Origin: Nitrospinota bacterium
GTDB taxonomy: Bacteria; Nitrospinota_A; UBA7883
Assembly: GCA_029880775.1 (NCBI GenBank)
Contig: JAOUNV010000034.1
Location: forward strand, 1-9,867
Reading direction: 5' to 3'
Length of the DNA: 9,867 nucleotides
Under the pieces are notes generated by a model. That model searched no databases. It was given only the letters and a program-made list of their open reading frames with translations, and had not been told where the DNA came from. Shown piece after piece: positions 1 through 5,867 of the stretch (its first letter is position 1; each line of letters opens with the position of its first letter). A program made the translations under genes and the position numbers.

Positions 1-574
1 CGCCCCGCGCCTCCTCCCGCGCCCAGGCCACAGCCTGGCCCAGGCTCACAAAGCTTTTTCGCAGGCGCCATCCGTCTTTACCCAGTCGGTTGAAGGAAAG
101 GATGTTCTCCACCAGAAAGCCGAGCCCGTCCACAGCTTCCACTATCCTTCGCGGATAGCCTGGTGTGGGGCTCCCACTCTCCTCGCCATGCTCCATGGTT
201 TCCGCCAGCAGGCGGATGGAGGCCAGCGGTGTCTTTAGCTCATGGGAAACAGTCGCTACGAAATCGGACTTCAGCTCCGTCATTCTGGCCTTGCGCCATT
301 GGGCCAGGATCGCCAACGCCGCGATGATCACCCCCAGCATGCCGCTGGAAAGGACGAAACTGGACTTTAGTCGGAAACGCTTGTCTATCCTGGCGGCATG
401 CTCCGTCAGCTCGCTCGTGTCGAAGCGCTGCGTCTGCCCGGCGGTGCTGGCCAGGGCCGCCAGCGCCTCTTCTCGTTCTGTCATGAAGATCAACTGCAGG
501 TTGATAAGCGCCCAGCCCAGAGCCGCCATGCCGAGGGCCAAAACCGCTATTGTGATCTTCAATCGATCCATCAT
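1..574 (-). CDS. Sensor histidine kinase, N-terminal part (cut by left window edge)
   Basis: Membrane sensor kinase of a two-component system: it should autophosphorylate on a histidine and pass the phosphate to a response regulator that is not in the window. The 191 visible residues show a first hydrophobic helix (about 7-31), a mostly polar loop of about 40 residues (32-72) that should face the periplasm, a second helix (73-92), and then a HisKA H-box, FVATVSHELKTPLASIRLL, with phosphoacceptor His111 (codon at 242-244). The N, G1 and G2 boxes of the ATPase domain lie outside the window. No PAS or HAMP domain fits between the second helix and the H-box, so this is a compact sensor. Two adjacent ATG codons (574 and 571) could start it; neither has a good ribosome binding site. 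The start lies six bases past the stop of the VWA gene, which suggests one transcript and coupled translation. The signal sensed is unknown. The kinase assignment is firm; the subfamily is not. Confidence 0.93.
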   Translation of the reverse strand, partial: MMDRLKITIAVLALGMAALGWALINLQLIFMTEREEALAALASTAGQTQRFDTSELTEHAARIDKRFRLKSSFVLSSGMLGVIIAALAILAQWRKARMTELKSDFVATVSHELKTPLASIRLLAETMEHGEESGSPTPGYPRRIVEAVDGLGFLVENILSFNRLGKDGWRLRKSFVSLGQAVAWAREEARG

Positions 575-580
575 GAGGGC

Positions 581-2173
581 TCAACCATTATTAGCGTACT
601 CACCGGACCATCCACCCTCCGTGGTAAATTTATCCTTGCGTTTGTCCATGCCTTCCGCGTTGCGCGCAAAATCCATCAGCTCATCCAGATCGTTATCTCG
701 GTTGAATTTTCCGCCGACCTCATCGATAAGTTCCGCCACCTGCCAATACTCCAGGTTCCGAACCCAATAGGAGCCCCGCAGCTTCTCGGCGAACTGCGCC
801 GCCGCCAGGGCCAGCCGGGTGGAGGGGCGGGCCTGCCCGATGGTATTTTTCACAATCGAGCCTGCAAGCTGCAGATCAAGTTGCTCCGATCCACCTGTGT
901 CGACATCTTTGTATCTTACGCGCAACGTCCCGATATCGGCCGGGCCATGGGAAAACTTCACCTCATAGATCGCCGTCACGGAGTGGCCGGAGCCGATCTC
1001 CCCCGCGTCCGCTTTTACGTCCTGAAACTGTTCGTCGGTCATGATCCTGTTCTCATATCCCACCAGCCTGAACCGTGAAACGTTCTTCCGGTCAAACTCC
1101 ACCTGCAGCTTCACGTCTCTGGCTATGACTTGCAGGGCGCCTGTGAGGTTCTCCTCGAAAACACGCTTGGCCTGGGCGGGACGGTCCACATAATAATAGG
1201 CCCCGTCGCCATGGTTCGCCAGCTGCTCCATAAGGATATCATTATAATTACCCATACCAAAACCAATGGTGGAGACGGTTATCCCATCCTTTCTGCGCTC
1301 CTTTATCTGCTCCAGAATTCCATCGGCGCCGGTGACGCCGGAGTTTGCCACTCCATCGGAAAGTACTATCAGCGCATTGATCCCACCAGGGATAAGAGCC
1401 TGGCTGGCAAGCTTATACCCCAGGCTGATTCCCGCCGAGGCGTTGGTGACACCGGAGGGCTCCAGCAGGTCTACGGCGCGTCGGATGCGGCTTTTCCTGT
1501 CGCCGGAAGTCGGCTCCAGCGCCACCCTGGCAGTGGAACCGTACTCAACGATGGACACGGAATCCTTTTCCTCCAGCCTGTGGACCAGATACCGCAGCGA
1601 CCGTTTCGCCAGGCCCAATCTGTTTTCCATATTCATGGAGCCGGAGGTGTCTATTACGAACACCAGGTTGGCGGGTTTGCGGTTCTCTGCCTCGATGACT
1701 TTCCCCTTCAGCGCCATCACCAGCGTGTGATAGCCCTTGCGGGTGGGGGAGGGGAACGCCTCCGCCGTCATACGGAAGACCCCATCTTCCGGGGGAGTGT
1801 ATCCGTAATCGAAGTAGTTGACGAATTCCTCCACCCGAATCGCTTCTTCCGGTGGCATGGCGCCGTTGTGGAAATAACTTCGCGCCAGTGAATAGGAGGC
1901 TGTGTCCACATCCGCAGCGAAGGTGGATAGGTTTTCTTCATCCGTGTCTATGGTGGGGTTTACGCCATAATGCTTGAAGAACATGTCGGGGTAGGGCTGG
2001 CCGTTGACCGGGCTTGCGGGGGGCGCCTGCCGGAACATCTCCAATTGATACGCTGTGGACGAGTGGGGGGACCTTGCCCTGTACGCGGCGAACTGGGGGA
2101 TGGTGATGGCGATTATTGCGGCCACGATAATTATCAAGGCGCCGATTGTTAGGATCGTTTTTATATATTTCAT
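581..2173 (-). CDS. YfbK-type von Willebrand factor A domain protein, membrane-anchored
   Basis: A 530-residue protein with the three-part layout of the E. coli YfbK family. Residues 5-25 form one very hydrophobic helix, an uncleaved anchor or signal peptide. Residues about 68-160 match the YfbK-type N-terminal extension (STFAADVDTASYSLARSY, then EEFVNYFDYGY). Residues about 168-340 form the VWA domain, and about 345-525 a DUF3520-like C-terminal region ending in an aromatic-rich segment (SYWVRNLEYWQVAELIDEVGG). The metal-ion-dependent adhesion site looks complete: DTSGS at 175-179, Thr243 and Asp273 (LSDGVANSG). It should therefore bind a divalent cation and a protein ligand, probably on the outer face of the inner membrane. 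The biochemical role of this family is poorly defined. The start at 2173 is chosen because AGGAG lies seven bases upstream; an in-frame ATG at 2233 has no binding site and sits inside the promoter repeat. The sensor kinase gene follows after six bases. Family assignment is confident, function is not. Confidence 0.93.
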   Translation of the reverse strand: MKYIKTILTIGALIIIVAAIIAITIPQFAAYRARSPHSSTAYQLEMFRQAPPASPVNGQPYPDMFFKHYGVNPTIDTDEENLSTFAADVDTASYSLARSYFHNGAMPPEEAIRVEEFVNYFDYGYTPPEDGVFRMTAEAFPSPTRKGYHTLVMALKGKVIEAENRKPANLVFVIDTSGSMNMENRLGLAKRSLRYLVHRLEEKDSVSIVEYGSTARVALEPTSGDRKSRIRRAVDLLEPSGVTNASAGISLGYKLASQALIPGGINALIVLSDGVANSGVTGADGILEQIKERRKDGITVSTIGFGMGNYNDILMEQLANHGDGAYYYVDRPAQAKRVFEENLTGALQVIARDVKLQVEFDRKNVSRFRLVGYENRIMTDEQFQDVKADAGEIGSGHSVTAIYEVKFSHGPADIGTLRVRYKDVDTGGSEQLDLQLAGSIVKNTIGQARPSTRLALAAAQFAEKLRGSYWVRNLEYWQVAELIDEVGGKFNRDNDLDELMDFARNAEGMDKRKDKFTTEGGWSGEYANNG

Positions 2174-2179
2174 GATAAG

Positions 2180-2186
2180 TCTCCTA
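2180..2186 (-). promoter_or_regulatory. Ribosome binding site of the VWA gene
   Basis: The minus strand reads TAGGAGA, with AGGAG separated by seven bases (ACTTATC) from the ATG at 2173. This is the strongest Shine-Dalgarno match seen in the window, and it decides the start of the VWA protein against the longer reading from 2233. Confidence 0.85.
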
Positions 2187-2201
2187 AAGTGTTCTGGCTT
2201 A

Positions 2202-2207
2202 ATCATA
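2202..2207 (-). promoter_or_regulatory. Candidate -10 element of the VWA-kinase promoter
   Basis: TATGAT on the minus strand matches TATAAT at five of six positions, about 28 bases upstream of the VWA start codon. The hexamer 17 bases further upstream (2225-2230, ATCCAC) does not resemble TTGACA. A promoter here would therefore need an activator, which fits the direct-repeat array immediately upstream. Assigned by pattern only; no transcription start is known. Confidence 0.4.
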
Positions 2208-2222
2208 GGAGCGGAAGGCGTA

Positions 2223-2266
2223 GGGTGGATCATGGGGAGTTCACAGGCATGTCATGGAATTGTCAT
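2223..2266 (-). promoter_or_regulatory. Four-unit direct repeat, 11-base period: probable response-regulator operator
   Basis: On the minus strand, units start at 2266, 2255, 2244 and 2233, each exactly 11 bases from the last. The first two begin with an identical ATGACA; the third (GTGAAC) and fourth (ATGATC) are degenerate. Read on the plus strand, the first two give TGTCAT-GGAAT-TGTCAT, which resembles a PhoB box (CTGTCAT repeats separated by four bases), although the third and fourth units depart from it. One repeat per helical turn is the usual pattern for tandem binding of OmpR/PhoB-family winged-helix regulators. The array ends near the -35 region of the VWA-kinase pair, so an activating role is plausible. 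In that orientation it is reversed relative to a classical pho promoter, so I do not call it a pho box. Confidence 0.5.
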
Positions 2267-2295
2267 GAAAGCGGGGAGGCGCGCGCGGGAGAATC

Positions 2296-5200
2296 CTAAA
2301 CCTCTTTATCCGCCTTGTTAGTCGCCTCCCTTAAATAATTGTATGCGTAAATACATACAAGATACCGGCTCATTCTCGTCTCCAGGGTCATGACCATCAG
2401 CTTTTCGGCGCTTTCAGTTTCTCCTTCGGCCAGCCTGTTCAAAGCCATGGCGTAGATACTCTGGACTGCCTTCTTACTGTCGGTCATGGAAGCCAGCAAT
2501 TCGGCTTCTGGAGTTTGACCTAGGTAATAGCGGGCCAGTGAACTTTTCCACTGGTCCACATCGGGGGCCTGCAGCCTGGCTTCTATGGTCTTTTTCATTT
2601 TCAGGTCTTTTCCGCCGTCCGCCTTCCATGAAACGGCCATCATCACGGTGCCGTCGTCGCGCCGACCCGGAATGGCGTCTCCCCATACGGGGAAAACGGC
2701 GAGCGCTTCCTTGTAATAACCAGCCTGATGGAGATGCATGGCAAACCCCAGCAACCTTCTTTTGTCCACAGACAAGACCTCCAACGCCTCGTCCAGAGCG
2801 GCCTGGGTGTTGGAAGGATCCTTTTTGGCGATGGCCTTTACATAATTAACGGCGTCGTCATAGGTTGTTTGCGCTGGTGTACCTGTCATCATGGACCGGG
2901 CCATTTGCGCCGCCAAGCCGTAGAGCCTGGCCGCCATCAAATTGTCATATAGATCGCGCATGATATCCCGGTCCGCCTTTTTCCCCTCCACGTCAGTCAC
3001 TATGCTTATGATGTCTTCCGGGGTTCCGTTTTTCTTCAATTGCCTGATCACTCTTTTAAAGTAATAGGTATGATGGTTGTACTTGCGATACCTCTTTAGC
3101 GCTCCCACGGCTTTGTTCCTGTCCCCTTGCCGCAGATAATACAGGGCCAGGTCCACAGGCGCGCTGCTGGACTGGTACCTATCCGCAGCCTTGATGAAAT
3201 AATCCTCCGCCAGGTCCATCTTCCCCAGCGCCTCGGCCGCCTGGGCGTAAAGATCCAGCGTGCCCCCTTGCCAGCTTTCCTTGTTCTTTTCCATCAGATC
3301 GAAGGCTTTTTTGGCTTTGCCCTGGGCCAGATAAATTTCGGCAAGGGTGTTTTTGCCATGCACATAAGTAAAAGAGCCATCGTCCCCTTTAAGGAATTCC
3401 TTCATCACGGCTTCCGCCTTGGCGTATTCCTTTTTCCCCATATACATTTCCGCAAGTTCGGTCGGTATGGAGCTATCGGTGGCAAGCCCCATCGCCAATA
3501 TGTAATACTGTATCGCTTCCTTGATCCTCCCCTCATCTTTCATCCACCTGGCCACCGACCAAAGAAAAGTGGAGGACTTCAGCAGAACGTTACTCTCTTC
3601 CGCCAAAAGCTTTTCATCCTCATTGCGGAATTTGTTCCAGTAATTGAGAGGATTGTATGGATCCATCTTTTTTGCCCGCTGGTAATAGTCCTGCGATACC
3701 AGGTGGTAATAATGCCATTTGTAAAGGTATGCATGGTCTTTCAGCGCCGCCGGAGTGGGGTCGGTCTTTAAACGCAGGGCGCCCAGCGCCATGGCGGTTT
3801 GGCCTATCTTGTCTGTTGTGCCCCCTTTGCGCATGTAAAACTCCACCACTTCTTCCAGCAGGCGCCTGCCCGCCGAGCCCAGGGCCACCTTTTTCACCAA
3901 GGCGGCGCTCCGTCCGTAATTATCGATTTTCCTTTCATAAGCCATGGCCGTCAGATGAGCGATGGAGGAATCGGGCCACACTTTCCCGATAAGGTCGGCC
4001 CAATATTTGGCCTTCTCCAGTCTTGAGTAAACATTTTTCTCCGCCTGAAAGCAGAGATAAACAGCGTCCTTGTTCTCCTCCCCCAGGTAGTCGACGATCA
4101 GATTCCGGGTCAGTATCTTCTCTTTCTCTTTCAGATAAAGGGAGGACTCCAGCATCACTTTCTGGATTTTTAATAAGCCCTCCTGCATATCCTCAGTTTC
4201 GCCGGTAAGCATGGAAATAGTTGTTCCGATCATGGGCATCGACGCGGCAGGGGAGACTTCCAGCAGTTCCATAGTCAACGTCATGTTCATCGTGCCCACC
4301 AGGCTGGCGTATCCGGAGGCTCGCCTGGCCTGGTCCACGCTTCCACAGATTATCGTGAACTCTTTTCCGAAAAGAAACATGGGATAGTTTTCAATCAGGA
4401 AGTCATACTTGGGCGCCGCGCTTTGGCAAGTATGAAATTCCCTGGTCAACCTGGCGTCCAGGTAGGCCAGCAGTTTTCTCGACGCGCGCGCTTTTTTCCC
4501 CGCAGCAGGGAGCCTGTCGACATCTCGCATCGCCATAACGCTCACCAGCTCATCCCCAGGCTTTGGCTGGCCGGAGATAGCCTTCAATGCCGCGGCGGGG
4601 TAGCCCAATCCCATCCACAAAAGCCCCCGGCTGCGGGCCATGCTCCGGTTCTCTTCCTTTATGAACAATGAAGCCAGCAGGTGATTGGCCACGGCGTATG
4701 GCGCGACGATCTGGTTCTGGTTCGGCCTGTCGTGGGCGGACTTGATATACGCCAGCCAGGAGAGCAGATCCCCGGCGGCCAGCAATGCGCCAGGCTCCAC
4801 GCTCTCCGGTCCGGCGGTGTTTCCCAATTTGGAGAGCCCATCTATGATCGACTTGTTGTTTAGTTCACTCATCGCCGTCCGAAATATATTTTTCGAATCG
4901 CCCCTCTCTATGCTGATGTCGGTCGTCGGCCTGAAAGCTCCTTTCATTTCCTCCACCGCCTCCGTCAGGGCCTTTGACAACGCCGGAATATTCTCCGTCA
5001 CCCTGTCTGGATCAGTGGAGAGCAAGGCTTCCACTTGGGCTACTGTACCCTCGGTTTTGATGCTGTACACCAGCCGCCAATCGTCCACCCCCGTCTGCTC
5101 CGGCTGATAAGATACGTCCACTTTCTCCGCCTCATCCTGCCTTGGGAACAGCCTGGCGTATTCGCGGACCGCTTCGGCCAGCCCATCGGCCAGCCGCCGG

Positions 5201-5772
5201 TCGAAATATGGGGCGTGCTCTTTGTCGTAATATTCCAGCAGATCCCCCTTTGGGATGACATACGGTTGGGTTGCTATCGGAGCCGTTGATCTGCTTGGTC
5301 GGGGCTTGGTGGTGACGGTATCTTTCGAAGGGCTCAGGTATCCTTGCTGGTATGCCGCTCCCGCCAATAACAGGATAGCCACCAGAGCCAGGATATTTCG
5401 TCGGTTCGTCCCCGGCGCTTTTCGTCGGCGCGAAGTGGCGGACACCGGCTCCTGCTCCTGGTTATGCTGGGGTAAGCCGCCACCATCCGCCGATGGCTGG
5501 CCAGAATAATCAGTATCGTTTGCCGCTCCTTCCTGATGGAACACAGCTTTGGCCCCAAGTTTCGCCAGAGCAGCCACGATCTTCTCCCCGTTTCGGCGCG
5601 AGACCCCTCTTGCCATCACGGCGGGGAGCTTTTGGATCAGGGCGTTTACCTTTGGCCGGTCTTTGGTGGGGTTTTTGGAAAACTTTAAAAGATATTCGAC
5701 CACACGGCCAGAGCCTTCCGCCCCGACCGGGACCGACAGAATGCGAACCTCACCCCTATCTTTAAGCTCCAT
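2296..5772 (-). CDS. Large membrane-anchored TPR-like protein with N-terminal L7/L12-CTD-like domain (downstream paralogue)
   Basis: A 1158-residue protein of a family I do not recognise. Residues 8-81 read like the L7/L12 ribosomal protein C-terminal domain: a strand (VRILSVPV), a helix, and then LPAVMARGVSRRNGEKIVAA followed by LAKLGAKAVF, which lines up with the APxxLKEGVSKxxAExxKxxLExAGAxV stretch of L7/L12. A Gln/Glu-rich and basic linker (about 82-125) leads to one hydrophobic helix (126-145). Positive charges (RRRK, NRR) before the helix place the N-terminus in the cytoplasm. The motif HAPYFDRRLADGLAEAVREY (186-205) follows, then about 900 residues outside, mainly paired amphipathic helices. 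TPR-like units are clearest from about 740 onward. The last 85 residues (from WKSSLARYYLGQ) resemble the closing module of NlpI-type proteins. No catalytic motif was found. It is a diverged full-length paralogue of the gene just upstream, 95 bases away. I prefer ATG at 5772 (GGGGGTG four bases after its GGGGG core; alignment with the paralogue needs no gap); a TTG at 5787 is possible. Confidence 0.9.
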   Translation of the reverse strand: MELKDRGEVRILSVPVGAEGSGRVVEYLLKFSKNPTKDRPKVNALIQKLPAVMARGVSRRNGEKIVAALAKLGAKAVFHQEGAANDTDYSGQPSADGGGLPQHNQEQEPVSATSRRRKAPGTNRRNILALVAILLLAGAAYQQGYLSPSKDTVTTKPRPSRSTAPIATQPYVIPKGDLLEYYDKEHAPYFDRRLADGLAEAVREYARLFPRQDEAEKVDVSYQPEQTGVDDWRLVYSIKTEGTVAQVEALLSTDPDRVTENIPALSKALTEAVEEMKGAFRPTTDISIERGDSKNIFRTAMSELNNKSIIDGLSKLGNTAGPESVEPGALLAAGDLLSWLAYIKSAHDRPNQNQIVAPYAVANHLLASLFIKEENRSMARSRGLLWMGLGYPAAALKAISGQPKPGDELVSVMAMRDVDRLPAAGKKARASRKLLAYLDARLTREFHTCQSAAPKYDFLIENYPMFLFGKEFTIICGSVDQARRASGYASLVGTMNMTLTMELLEVSPAASMPMIGTTISMLTGETEDMQEGLLKIQKVMLESSLYLKEKEKILTRNLIVDYLGEENKDAVYLCFQAEKNVYSRLEKAKYWADLIGKVWPDSSIAHLTAMAYERKIDNYGRSAALVKKVALGSAGRRLLEEVVEFYMRKGGTTDKIGQTAMALGALRLKTDPTPAALKDHAYLYKWHYYHLVSQDYYQRAKKMDPYNPLNYWNKFRNEDEKLLAEESNVLLKSSTFLWSVARWMKDEGRIKEAIQYYILAMGLATDSSIPTELAEMYMGKKEYAKAEAVMKEFLKGDDGSFTYVHGKNTLAEIYLAQGKAKKAFDLMEKNKESWQGGTLDLYAQAAEALGKMDLAEDYFIKAADRYQSSSAPVDLALYYLRQGDRNKAVGALKRYRKYNHHTYYFKRVIRQLKKNGTPEDIISIVTDVEGKKADRDIMRDLYDNLMAARLYGLAAQMARSMMTGTPAQTTYDDAVNYVKAIAKKDPSNTQAALDEALEVLSVDKRRLLGFAMHLHQAGYYKEALAVFPVWGDAIPGRRDDGTVMMAVSWKADGGKDLKMKKTIEARLQAPDVDQWKSSLARYYLGQTPEAELLASMTDSKKAVQSIYAMALNRLAEGETESAEKLMVMTLETRMSRYLVCIYAYNYLREATNKADKEV

Positions 5773-5791
5773 AGCACCCCCAGACAATCAT
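5762..5791 (-). other. Nine-codon overlapping upstream reading frame (MIVWGCYGA)
   Basis: AGGA at 5797-5800 sits five bases before an ATG at 5791 that opens a nine-codon frame, MIVWGCYGA, ending in TAA at 5762-5764. The frame overlaps the first codons of the downstream giant-protein gene (start 5772) in another register. It could allow translational coupling, or the AGGA may simply serve the alternative TTG start at 5787. So short a frame can easily arise by chance. Confidence 0.2.
5775..5781 (-). promoter_or_regulatory. Ribosome binding site favouring the start at 5772
   Basis: The minus strand reads GGGGGTG, which can pair along the whole GGAGGTG-complementary end of 16S rRNA if one G-U pair is allowed. 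Its G-run is four bases from the ATG at 5772. A competing AGGA at 5797-5800 is nine bases from a TTG at 5787 and only five bases from an out-of-frame ATG at 5791. Confidence 0.5.
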
Positions 5792-5867
5792 GATATTCCT
5801 AACCAAGAAAACAGTGGCAATGTAGCATAGTACAACACGCATTCATAGCTCCATCATGCCGGGAACA

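Noticed and set aside
398..1078. Plus-strand open frame of 226 codons
   Set aside because: It lies opposite the kinase and VWA genes, which have clear family motifs. Its translation shows no recognisable domain and a skewed composition typical of an antisense shadow.
1130..1891. Plus-strand open frame of 253 codons
   Set aside because: Entirely antisense to the VWA domain, whose metal-site residues are read on the other strand; no domain or binding site supports it.
2174..2233. Longer VWA protein starting at ATG 2233
   Set aside because: No ribosome binding site; the start lies within the direct-repeat array and the extension would precede the hydrophobic anchor. ATG 2173 has AGGAG at ideal spacing.
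2249..2266. Classical PhoB box
   Set aside because: The two TGTCAT halves with a four-base spacer are suggestive, but they point away from the VWA gene and lie about 40 bases from the -10, unlike standard pho promoters. Kept only as a generic response-regulator repeat.
2271..2295. GC-rich CGCGCGCG stretch after the downstream giant gene as a terminator
   Set aside because: No true stem with a loop can be drawn beyond the self-complementary CG run, and no T-run follows on the minus strand.
3127..3771. Plus-strand open frame of 214 codons
   Set aside because: Antisense to the TPR region of the downstream giant protein, with no recognisable motif; the paralogue conserves the minus-strand frame.
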